This document shows positions 17,627 to 25,398 of a DNA stretch of 64,000 nt, piece by piece. The stretch is from contig JADJCV010000005.1 of NCBI GenBank assembly GCA_016703025.1, forward strand, positions 62,001-126,000, in the 5' to 3' direction. Within the stretch, counting starts at the first letter, position 1, and each line of letters opens with the position of its first letter. The position numbers and the translations under genes were made by a program. This stretch comes from Candidatus Avedoeria danica. Lineage in GTDB: Bacteria; Chloroflexota; Anaerolineae; Epilineales; Epilineaceae. The notes below the pieces were generated by a model. It was not told the origin of the DNA, did no database searches, and saw nothing but the letters and a program-made list of their open reading frames with translations.

Positions 17627-19873
17627 TCAGTCGACGTGGCGCTCGGTTCCGAAGCTGGCCAGGAAGGGCAGGTACACGGTTGCGCTCGATTTCGCGGGGA
17701 CCTCGGTCGGCGGCAGAGCGGTCGGGGCCGGTGGGGTGGGCGTCGGATCCGGCCCGGGTGTGCCGGACGTGGCCGCGGGCGTGCGGGCCGTGGCCACGGG
17801 CGTGCCGGCGGTAGACGACGATGTCAGCGTGGCCGAGGGCGTCCCGGCGGCCGTCGGGTCGGCGGTTGGCACGCTGGTGACCTCGGGTGTCGGCGCGGCC
17901 GAGGGCACGGCGGTTGCCGACGGCGCCTGGGTGGCCGTTCCGCCGGCGGGCATCGTCGCACTCGGTGTCGATGTGCCTGCACCCGGCGCGGTCGAGGTTG
18001 ACGTCGGCGCCGGCGTGGCCGTGCTTGCCGTTGGCGTGGGCGCGGCCGTCGCCTCGGCGGTGGCCGTTCCGGTTGCCGGGGCCGACGGCCCTGGCGACGG
18101 CGTGCTCGTGAACAGGGGTGTGCCGCTGGCGGCGGCGGTCATCGTCGAGATCGGCGTGTCCGATGCGGGGACCGTCACGGTCGGCATCGCGGTGACCGTG
18201 GCGGTTGGTGTCGTCGCAGTCGCCGTGGGCGTGGCCGGGTCGGCCGGGGTGGATGTCGCGGTGCTGGTTGGCGTGGCGGTTTGGACGGGCGTCCCGGTTT
18301 GGGTGGTCGTGGGCGTCGACGTGAAGGCCGCGGTCGGTGTCGGCGTCGGCGTGGCTGTCCGTGTCGGCGTTGGCGTGGCTGTGCGCGTGGCGGTCGCAGT
18401 CGCGGATGGCGTGGCGGATGGCGTCGACGTCGCGGACGCGGCGGCGCTGCCCGTCGCGGTCGGGGTGGGTGTCGCCGTCGTCGTTCGTGTGACGGTTGGC
18501 GTCGCCGTTCCGGTCGACGTGGTCGTGGTTGTTGCGGTGGGCGTCGCGGTCGTCGTGCGGGGGGGGGGGGGGGGGGGCGTCGCGGTTGGCGTCGCGGTCG
18601 AAGTCGCCGTCGGCGTGGATGACGCAGTCGGCGTGCGCGTCGTGGTGGGCGTCGCAGTCGACGTCATGGTGGGCGTTGTCGTCGACGTACGCGTGGCGGT
18701 TGGCGTGGCCGTTCCGGTCGACGTGGTCGTGGTTGTTGCAGTGGACGTCGCGGTTGTCGTGCGCGTGGCGGTTGCCGTCGCGGTCGACGTCGACGTCGTC
18801 GTGGTTGACACAGTCGGCGTGCGCGTAGCGGTTGAGGTCGCCGTTCCAGTGGACGTGGCGGTGGGCGTGGCGGTGGCCGTCGCGGTGGGCGAAGCAGTCA
18901 ACGTCGTGGTCGGTGTTGCCGTCGACGTACGCGTCGCGGTGGGCGTTGCGGTTCCGGTCGCTGTCGCGGTCGCGGTGGTTGTCGGAGTAGGCGTTGCGGT
19001 GGGCGTTGCGGTGGGCGTTGCCGTCGAGGTGGACGTCGCCGTTGGCGTTGAGGTCGATGTGGCGGTGGAGGTGGAAGTCGACGTGGGGGTGGACGTCACC
19101 GTCGGCGTGCGCGTTGCCGTGGACGTCGGCGTCGAGCTCGATGTGGACGTCGATGTGCGGGTCGACGTGGATGTGGATGTTGGCGTCGCGGTCGATGTCG
19201 ACGTGCGCGTGGCGGTGGGAGTCGCCGTTCCGGTCGGCGTGGCGGAGGGGGTGGGAGCGATGACGACGATCTCACCGGCGAGGACCGTGGCTTCGATGGG
19301 CGTGCCGTCGGGTCGCGCCAGCCGCTGGTACGTGATCTGGATCGGGCTGCTGCCCACGATCTTGCCGCGGAACGTGATGCGGGCAAGGCCGCCCGTGCCG
19401 GTCACGGGCGGCGACGGGTTGAGCTGCGTCACGGCGTACATCGTCGTGCCGACGGTGTTGTCCGCCGTGTTGAACAGCACGAGGTCCGGTGAGATCAGAT
19501 CGTCCAGAGGCTCCATCTGAATACCCGGCACCGACCCGTTGACGTCCACGACCTCGACCACGACCGGGTCGAACGAAAGCCGAACGTCGGCCGCGTTCAG
19601 CATCGCCACGTCGGCCACGTGGATTGTGACGAGCGCCGTCTGGCCAACGAGCGCAATGGCCGACGGTGGCGCGATGCTGACGACGGTCCCGTCCTGGGTA
19701 ACCGTCGGCCCGCTCGATCGGATGCCGCGCAGGTGATCGAGGGCGACGACGGTGGCCAGGATGGCGACGAATGATGGCAGGACCCGGCGGCTGGCACGGG
19801 CCGTCACACGAGCAATGCGGCTGTCCGGCCTCGCTCGCACCGGGTTGCCTGGGAACGAATGGCGCGGGGTCAC
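17627..19873 (-). CDS. Cohesin-domain protein with ~530-residue Thr/Pro/Ser tail and C-terminal YLPF
   Basis: A 748-residue exported protein. A hydrophobic segment (about 32-44) serves as signal or anchor. Residues about 62-205 form a cohesin-like beta-sandwich (LNAADVRLSFDPVVVEVVD, then DLVLFNTADN and GTGGLARITFRG). A low-complexity tail of Thr, Pro, Ser and Ala (about 207-728) leads to YLPFLASFGTERHVD at the end. The start is GTG, overlapping the upstream stop as GTGA (19870-19873). The tail is probably an extended, possibly glycosylated stalk. A run of 19 G on the plus strand inside it encodes six prolines and could slip. A 144-base gap separates it from the kinase gene downstream. Confidence 0.85.
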   Translation of the reverse strand: MTPRHSFPGNPVRARPDSRIARVTARASRRVLPSFVAILATVVALDHLRGIRSSGPTVTQDGTVVSIAPPSAIALVGQTALVTIHVADVAMLNAADVRLSFDPVVVEVVDVNGSVPGIQMEPLDDLISPDLVLFNTADNTVGTTMYAVTQLNPSPPVTGTGGLARITFRGKIVGSSPIQITYQRLARPDGTPIEATVLAGEIVVIAPTPSATPTGTATPTATRTSTSTATPTSTSTSTRTSTSTSSSTPTSTATRTPTVTSTPTSTSTSTATSTSTPTATSTSTATPTATPTATPTPTTTATATATGTATPTATRTSTATPTTTLTASPTATATATPTATSTGTATSTATRTPTVSTTTTSTSTATATATRTTTATSTATTTTTSTGTATPTATRTSTTTPTMTSTATPTTTRTPTASSTPTATSTATPTATPPPPPPRTTTATPTATTTTTSTGTATPTVTRTTTATPTPTATGSAAASATSTPSATPSATATATRTATPTPTRTATPTPTPTAAFTSTPTTTQTGTPVQTATPTSTATSTPADPATPTATATTPTATVTAMPTVTVPASDTPISTMTAAASGTPLFTSTPSPGPSAPATGTATAEATAAPTPTASTATPAPTSTSTAPGAGTSTPSATMPAGGTATQAPSATAVPSAAPTPEVTSVPTADPTAAGTPSATLTSSSTAGTPVATARTPAATSGTPGPDPTPTPPAPTALPPTEVPAKSSATVYLPFLASFGTERHVD
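17720..19255 (-). repeat. Low-complexity Thr/Pro/Ser-coding tract
   Basis: Degenerate 6-base and 12-base units (plus strand GTCGCGGTCGGCGTGGCG-like) fill this stretch and encode the stalk of the cohesin protein. Because the units read without stops on the complementary strand too, a long Val/Gly/Ala open frame appears on the plus strand; it is an artefact of the repeat. Smaller tracts of the same kind lie at about 23760-24030 and 35185-35370. Confidence 0.8.
18559..18577. repeat. Homopolymer of 19 G (plus strand)
   Basis: Nineteen consecutive G, i.e. 19 C in the coding strand of the cohesin protein, encode six prolines and part of the next codon. The frame is Thr/Pro-rich on both sides at this length. 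Such a run is prone to slippage in the cell and also to length errors in sequencing. Confidence 0.9.
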
Positions 19874-21012
19874 GATCGGCGGGTCATTGCGACAACAGCG
19901 GCGAACGTGAGCACTGCGGCCAGCGCCAGCCAGGGCCAGGGTGGGCGTTGCGCTGGGCGCGTGGCCTCGGCCGGCGATTCCGCGGCACGGCGATCCGCAA
20001 CCGACGCATCAGGCGCATCCGGCGATGCGCGTGGCGCACTGATGGCGCGCTCGGGCGTGGCCCCATCGTCCGGCGACGCATTGTCCTCGACGCCATCCGA
20101 CGGCATCGACCCGTACGGCGTCGACGCCGCCGGCAGGGCGTCGGCAGCACCGCCCGGCAGCACACCGCGCGTCGGCTCGATCCTGTCGGTGAAGGGCGGG
20201 GCATCGACCGCCGGCGCACCGGCCGCGCCGCCGACCACGCCGGCGCCTGCTGTCGGGCCGCTCGACGACTTGGCGCCCGCACCGGTGGACGGCACTGTCG
20301 CGGCGGCGGGCCGTTCGGATGCGCGGGGTTGCGTCGCACGGGCGGACGTTTCATTGGACGAACGGGGCGTCGGCCCGATCGCTGTCGGCGGGAGGACCAG
20401 TGTCGGCTCGCGCATCGGGACGGGCGTCGGAGTGGAAGGAGCTTGCGCGGCGGAGACGAGCGTGACGCGGCCGGCCGATGTTCCTGCAGGGATCTCGATC
20501 CCGTCGCGGCTCGACAACATCGACGCCGAGACGCCGACGTCCGTCGTGCCGCTGCTGACGAGCGCCCGGAAGGTGACGCTGAACAGATCGCCCGAACCGC
20601 TCGCCGGAGCTGCGGGGCTCAGCTGGGTGAAGGCGACATGAACCGTGCCTGCGGCGTTGTCGGCGAGGTTGCGGACGACGAGGTCGGCGGACAGCAGGCG
20701 CCCGAGTTGAACCTGCACACCCGGCTTGGCCGGGTTGGCGTCCTCGGCTTGCAGGACCTTCGGGTCAAACGACAGCTGCACGTCGGCCCCGTACAGATCG
20801 CGCACATCGCGGACGTGCACGACGACGGCGCCCGTCTGACCTGCACCGATCCTGGCGTCCCCGACGGCGATCGCGGCCCGCGACTGGGCGGAAGCCGGCA
20901 CTGGAACCCACATGCAGCTGCACACGATGATCCACATCGCCCAGCGCCACGCCCGAATCACCCGGCGCCGGCGATGGTCCTGCTGTCGCTGCCGCGCAAC
21001 ACCCCGGCTCAT
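19870..21012 (-). CDS. Cohesin-domain protein with C-terminal membrane anchor
   Basis: A 380-residue type I membrane protein. It has a basic N-terminus plus signal peptide (to about residue 43, ending VPVPASAQS), then a cohesin-like domain (about 45-185; DLYGADVQLSFDPKVLQAED, DLVVRNLADN, SGSGDLFSVTFRA). A Pro/Ala/Ser-rich spacer of about 165 residues follows, and finally one membrane helix (WPWLALAAVLTFAAVVAM) with tail TRRS. It could hold a cohesin module on the outer face of the membrane, as scaffoldin anchors do. ATG at 21012 is preferred over the GTG just before it. It lies 25 bases after the previous cohesin gene. Confidence 0.85.
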   Translation of the reverse strand: MSRGVARQRQQDHRRRRVIRAWRWAMWIIVCSCMWVPVPASAQSRAAIAVGDARIGAGQTGAVVVHVRDVRDLYGADVQLSFDPKVLQAEDANPAKPGVQVQLGRLLSADLVVRNLADNAAGTVHVAFTQLSPAAPASGSGDLFSVTFRALVSSGTTDVGVSASMLSSRDGIEIPAGTSAGRVTLVSAAQAPSTPTPVPMREPTLVLPPTAIGPTPRSSNETSARATQPRASERPAAATVPSTGAGAKSSSGPTAGAGVVGGAAGAPAVDAPPFTDRIEPTRGVLPGGAADALPAASTPYGSMPSDGVEDNASPDDGATPERAISAPRASPDAPDASVADRRAAESPAEATRPAQRPPWPWLALAAVLTFAAVVAMTRRS

Positions 21013-21037
21013 CACACACCGACCAGCGCGCGGACGA

Positions 21038-24000
21038 TCATCGTTGCCTGAACCCCGGGCACAGCGGCAGCGGGCCCATGAAGCAGTACTCGAACAGCGG
21101 GTTCCCGTCCTCGTCGTACGTGCTCTCGAACGGAATCCCGCGCTCGCCCGCCGCCTCGTCGCCCGGCACGTCCTCGCCCAGCCGCGCGCCGCGCCGCTCG
21201 ATCGCCATCGCCCCGAGGCCCACGAGGTTGCGCAGGAAGAAGCCCGTCCCGTCGAACACGTCGTGCTCCCAGAACCACGCGCTGATCACCGCGCTGCCCT
21301 TGAACCCGTTGTTGATCCAGCCCCACGTCTGCAGGTCGATGTACTCCACCTGCTTCTCGTTCAGCTTCTGGCAGATGTAGTCGATCAAGCCGTTCTGGTC
21401 GTACACGTAGATCACCAAGTCCGTGAAGCCCGGCTTCGGCACCACGTTCGCGATCGCGATCTCACTGGTCATCTGCGAGCTGCCAAGGTCCTTCAGCAGG
21501 CTCGGGATCGCGATCAGGCCCACGCCCGCCTCGAAGTTCCCGCCCGAACGCTCGCCGATCTGCCAGTCGAAGATCTTGTGCTCCGGCAGCAGGTTGTACG
21601 CGATGCCTTGGGTGGCCGCCGTCCGCGCCGCGTCCGAGTACTCGATCAGCGTCGCCACTGCCACCACGTTCGGCGCCAGCACGTTCGGGTTCCCCGGCGA
21701 GATCCACTCCTGGCTCTCCACCCGCGCCGATCCCACCCAGTTCCCCGGCAGCGCCGCCACCAGCGGCAGGAAGAACGTCTGGCTCCCGCGCGGGCAGACC
21801 CAGTCGATGAGCGTCGTGATGATGTCCCCGCCGCGGTCCAGGAAGTACACCTTCACCTTGGCCGCCACCACCGGGCTCAGGTTCTGCACCTGGATCGCGC
21901 TGTCCCAGCCCTGGTACTCGCTGTACACCAGCGGCGCGAAGCCCACCTGGTTGCCGCCCGTGTACACGGCCTTGCGCGGGTCGAACGTGTAGTTGATCTC
22001 CGCCGGCTCGCCCGCGTACGTCATCAGCAGGTCGTGCCCGATGATGTCCACGACGATGCCCATCCGCTGCGTCGAGCGGATCCACGCGCTGCCCTGGAAG
22101 TCCGGGCCCACGCAGTCGTTCGCGTCCAGCTGGTACGTCTCGCCCGGCGCCAGCGTCGCGATGTCGCAGATCACCGCCCGCAGGCAGTCCTCCTGCTGCT
22201 GGAACCAGATCTCGATCGACGAGCACATCAGCCCGCCGTTCTGGATGTAGATCATCGAGTTGTAGCCGGCCTTGCTGGCGTACACCAGCGGCACGTAGAA
22301 CCCGTACCCGCCGTACACGGCGTCGTACACGCCAAGGTGCGTGCCCGCGATCCCGTTGTACTTGCTCGTCACGTCCACACCCGGCGTCACGTCGCCCGGG
22401 CACGTCCGGTGCACGTCCACCGCCAGCGCCCCGTCCTGCGGTGCCGCGCGCGACATGTCGATCCCGTCGAAGATCAGCCCCTCGTCGTACGCCTTCTTGA
22501 AGCGGCGATAATCGTCCGCGTCGCCCACGACGTTGAAGAACAGGACCTCGCAGACGTAGTCGCCCGTGATGTCGTCCTCCGGGATCACGTCGATCCCGTC
22601 CTCGGACAGCTGCCGCGCCGAGAGCTTGAACAGGATGCCGGACTTCGAGCCCGTCGGCACCTGGGCGCCGTACAGGTTCCAGCTGCTGCCCGGCTTCAAG
22701 AGGCCCGTGCACTCCACCTTCAACGGCCCCGCCGCCTGCGGCGGGCAGAAGCCCGGCTCGCCCCAGGTCACCAGCGCCGCCTTGGCGATCTGGCAGCCCA
22801 GGTTCTGGACCTCGATCCAGCTCTCGCACACGTCGTCCTGGCCGAGGAAGTTCAGGATCGGCAGGTGGACCTGGTTGCTCAGCTGCGTGTTCGGGTCGAT
22901 GACGGACGGGCAGTCCATCAGCACCTCGACCGCACCGCTCGAGCGGCTGAACGTGTTCACGCCGATGTTGAAGCCGTCGTAGTGCACCGTGCCGACGATC
23001 GGGATGATCGTCCCGGTCGGGATCGCGCCCTTGATGCGCAGAGAGAACTGGACCGTCACGCTCGCGCCGACGGCGATCGTGCCGTCCCACGTCATCTGCG
23101 TGCTCGTGGATGTGCACGTCCCGCCGCCGTCGAGCACGCGGCAGTCGAGGCCGACGACGCTGCCCGGCAGGATCGCCTCCCACTCCGGTCCGCCGTTGTC
23201 CCGCTGCGGCGTGAACGCCAGCGGGCCGGTGTTGCTGAAGCTCTGCGTCACGATGAGGAAGTCACCGACGCCGACGCAGTCCTCTTCGCTCGGATCGACG
23301 GTCGCGTCGGCGATCTGCACGTCCGCGCCGGCGCGCACGTTCGTCGAGGACGTGGCCGAGTTGTTGCCCAAGCTCGGATCCGTCGTGGCGGACGTCGTCG
23401 AGGCGGTGTTCGAGATCGGTGCGCCGGGGCTGCCCGGGCAGAGCGCTGGCGAGCATGGCGTCGTGATCGGCACGCTGACGATGATCGTGACGGTGCGCGC
23501 GTTTGCGGCACCCGTCACGGTCGTGCCGGCCCAGGTGCACGTCACGGTGCCGGTGCCGCCCACGACCGGCGTCACGCACGACCCGCCCGCGCTCGGCGCC
23601 GCCGACACGAACGTGACGGCCGTCGGCAGCGGATCGGCGATGACGACGTTGTTCGCCGAGCTGGGACCGTTGTTCGTCGACGTCAGGACGAAGGTGAGGT
23701 TGTTGCCAGCCGTCACCGGGTCCGGCGCGTCCGTCTTGGTCAGCGCCAGGTCCGCTGAGGGCGTAGGCGTGGCCGTCGCGGTCGACGTCGGCGTGGGGGT
23801 CGGCGTTCGGGTCGCGGTGTTCGAGGGCGTTGCGGTCGCCGTCGGCGTTGCGGTCGATGTTGACGTCGCGGTCGCCGTCGGCGTTGCGGTCGATGTCGGC
23901 GTGCTCGTCCGGGTAGGGGTGCTAGATGGCGTTGTTGTCGCCGTGGCCGTAGCGGTCGGCGTGGGGGTGGAGGTGTTCGTCGGTGTGGCTGTCCAAGTCG

Positions 24001-24616
24001 CGGTGGAGGTGGCCGTGGCGGTAGGGTTCTCGACGGTGATCGAGCCGTCTTCGACGGTGGACGGGATCTCGACACCGTCGATGTCGGAGAGCCGTACGTC
24101 GTCCGTCTCGAACGTCAGCGCCGAGACGCCGGCACCGACAGACGCGAACTCGATCGTGAACAGCACGCCGCTCCCGCTCACGGGCGAACACGCGAGCTGC
24201 GTGGCGACGAATGACAGCGTACCGAGCGCGTTGTCCGCCGTGTTGTAGAGGACGAGCTGGCTGCCGCACAGGAACGACCCGGCCGTCATCTGGACACCGG
24301 GGCCCGGAACGGCATCGACGACCGTGACGATGGCCGGGTCGAACGTGAGCCCGACATCGAACGCATTGAGGTCCGTGACGTCCTCGACGCGCACGTCGAC
24401 CGTCAGTGAGCCGGGGTGGACGATCGAGCCGTTCTGCGGGTCGAGGACGATCCGCGCCGCGCCCTGCGCCGGCGCCGCGCCCGTGCGCCAGAGCGCTGGG
24501 CGCGGCGCACCCGCCACGGCGACGATCGCGGCGGCGGCCAGGAGACCGCGCGCCATCGCAGCGCCCGACGCCTGGCCGGGCCGGCGAACGCTTCGAGCCA
24601 CGCGGGCGGATGTCAC
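21038..24616 (-). CDS. Cohesin / DUF11 / repeated YLP-type beta-domain protein
   Basis: An exported protein of 1,192 residues. The signal peptide lies about 21-45 (MARGLLAAAAIVAVAGA). Next come a cohesin-like domain (about 55-200; LNAFDVGLTFDPAIVTVVD, LVLYNTADNALGT), a Thr/Pro linker (about 205-290) and a DUF11 domain (LTKTDAPDPVTAGNNLTFVL). A second DUF11-like domain follows, then some 600 residues of beta-rich modules that begin with HLPILNF, YVPLVYA, FAPLVYS or FLPLVAA and often contain a Gln-Asn pair (IEVQNLG, IYIQNGG, IQVQNLS). The GTG start at 24616 overlaps the upstream stop as GTGA; the frame is open further upstream but that would overlap the previous gene by 31 bases. Confidence 0.85.
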   Translation of the reverse strand: MTSARVARSVRRPGQASGAAMARGLLAAAAIVAVAGAPRPALWRTGAAPAQGAARIVLDPQNGSIVHPGSLTVDVRVEDVTDLNAFDVGLTFDPAIVTVVDAVPGPGVQMTAGSFLCGSQLVLYNTADNALGTLSFVATQLACSPVSGSGVLFTIEFASVGAGVSALTFETDDVRLSDIDGVEIPSTVEDGSITVENPTATATSTATWTATPTNTSTPTPTATATATTTPSSTPTRTSTPTSTATPTATATSTSTATPTATATPSNTATRTPTPTPTSTATATPTPSADLALTKTDAPDPVTAGNNLTFVLTSTNNGPSSANNVVIADPLPTAVTFVSAAPSAGGSCVTPVVGGTGTVTCTWAGTTVTGAANARTVTIIVSVPITTPCSPALCPGSPGAPISNTASTTSATTDPSLGNNSATSSTNVRAGADVQIADATVDPSEEDCVGVGDFLIVTQSFSNTGPLAFTPQRDNGGPEWEAILPGSVVGLDCRVLDGGGTCTSTSTQMTWDGTIAVGASVTVQFSLRIKGAIPTGTIIPIVGTVHYDGFNIGVNTFSRSSGAVEVLMDCPSVIDPNTQLSNQVHLPILNFLGQDDVCESWIEVQNLGCQIAKAALVTWGEPGFCPPQAAGPLKVECTGLLKPGSSWNLYGAQVPTGSKSGILFKLSARQLSEDGIDVIPEDDITGDYVCEVLFFNVVGDADDYRRFKKAYDEGLIFDGIDMSRAAPQDGALAVDVHRTCPGDVTPGVDVTSKYNGIAGTHLGVYDAVYGGYGFYVPLVYASKAGYNSMIYIQNGGLMCSSIEIWFQQQEDCLRAVICDIATLAPGETYQLDANDCVGPDFQGSAWIRSTQRMGIVVDIIGHDLLMTYAGEPAEINYTFDPRKAVYTGGNQVGFAPLVYSEYQGWDSAIQVQNLSPVVAAKVKVYFLDRGGDIITTLIDWVCPRGSQTFFLPLVAALPGNWVGSARVESQEWISPGNPNVLAPNVVAVATLIEYSDAARTAATQGIAYNLLPEHKIFDWQIGERSGGNFEAGVGLIAIPSLLKDLGSSQMTSEIAIANVVPKPGFTDLVIYVYDQNGLIDYICQKLNEKQVEYIDLQTWGWINNGFKGSAVISAWFWEHDVFDGTGFFLRNLVGLGAMAIERRGARLGEDVPGDEAAGERGIPFESTYDEDGNPLFEYCFMGPLPLCPGFRQR

Positions 24617-25398
24617 TTGCGGTACTTGTACGAGAATGGGCAATAGATCGCGTGTCTTTCGGGGCCTGGCGTAGCATCAAAGGTGGCTTCGGCCGTTACC
24701 GTTGCGGTGGGGGGCGGCGTTCCGGGCGGCGAGGGCGTGGGCGGCGGCGTCTCTGTCGCCGTCGGTGGCGGCGTGCGCGTTGGACCGCCCACGCCGATGA
24801 TCAGGACGATCGAGCGCACCTCCATCGCGATGGGATCGCCGCTCGGGTGGACAAGTTTCTGCGTTTGGATCGAAAGGCTGCTCGTGCCGGATCTGAGCGC
24901 ACGCAGTGTGATCCGCGCGAGCGCCCCGCTCCCGGTGGCCGGCGGCGACGGGTTGAGCTGCGTCGCCGCGTGCCGGACGACTCCGGTCTCGTTGTCCGCC
25001 GAGTTGGCCAGGACGAAGTCGGGCTTCAGGAAGCCGTCCAGGAGTTCGACCTGGATCCCGTCCGTGCCCGGGTCCGCGTCGACGACCGCGAGCAGCGTCG
25101 GATCGAACGCCACGCGCACGTCCGCCGCATTCAGGTCCACCACGTCGTGCACGACGACGTCGACGCGCACCGTAGCACCGACCTCAACCTGCGGCGCTTC
25201 AGTCTCCGGGCCGATCGTCGGGGCGGACTGCACAGGACGAGCGGCGGCGGCGCCGACGGAGGGTAGCGACGCCGAGCCGGGAGCGATGGCAACGAGCACC
25301 AGCGTGATCACCGCGCGGCCGACGGGCGTCCACCAGTCGCGCGGAAGGGCCCGGCGCTCTAGCGCCGGGCCCTTCCGTAGCAACGCAAACCGCAGCAC
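24613..25398 (-). CDS. Short cohesin-domain protein ending IYCPF
   Basis: A 261-residue exported protein. The N-terminus is basic with a hydrophobic segment about residues 26-45. A cohesin-like domain occupies about 65-205 (LNAADVRVAFDPTLLAVVD, DFVLANSADN, SGALARITLRA). A short Pro/Thr linker follows, and the protein ends IYCPFSYKYRK, a Cys variant of the YLP motif seen in neighbours. The GTG start follows the stop of the upstream gene with no gap (TAG then GTG). The first 20 codons contain a 16-bp hairpin, so a later start cannot be excluded. The stop overlaps the next gene as GTGA. Confidence 0.82.
   Translation of the reverse strand: MLRFALLRKGPALERRALPRDWWTPVGRAVITLVLVAIAPGSASLPSVGAAAARPVQSAPTIGPETEAPQVEVGATVRVDVVVHDVVDLNAADVRVAFDPTLLAVVDADPGTDGIQVELLDGFLKPDFVLANSADNETGVVRHAATQLNPSPPATGSGALARITLRALRSGTSSLSIQTQKLVHPSGDPIAMEVRSIVLIIGVGGPTRTPPPTATETPPPTPSPPGTPPPTATVTAEATFDATPGPERHAIYCPFSYKYRK
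25342..25377. repeat. Perfect 16-bp-stem hairpin at the start of the short cohesin gene
   Basis: Arms 25342-25357 and 25362-25377 are perfect reverse complements around a TCTA loop (AAGGGCCCGGCGCT at the core). The hairpin lies in the first 20 codons of the cohesin gene, just after the stop of the dockerin gene. There is no T-tract on either strand, so it is not a classical terminator. It could act on mRNA stability or attenuate downstream expression. Confidence 0.8.

Noticed and set aside
17409..19520. Long plus-strand Val/Gly/Ala open frame opposite the cohesin stalk
   Set aside because: It is the complement of a Thr/Pro-coding repeat, has no start context and no domain; the minus frame has a signal segment, a cohesin domain and a YLPF end.
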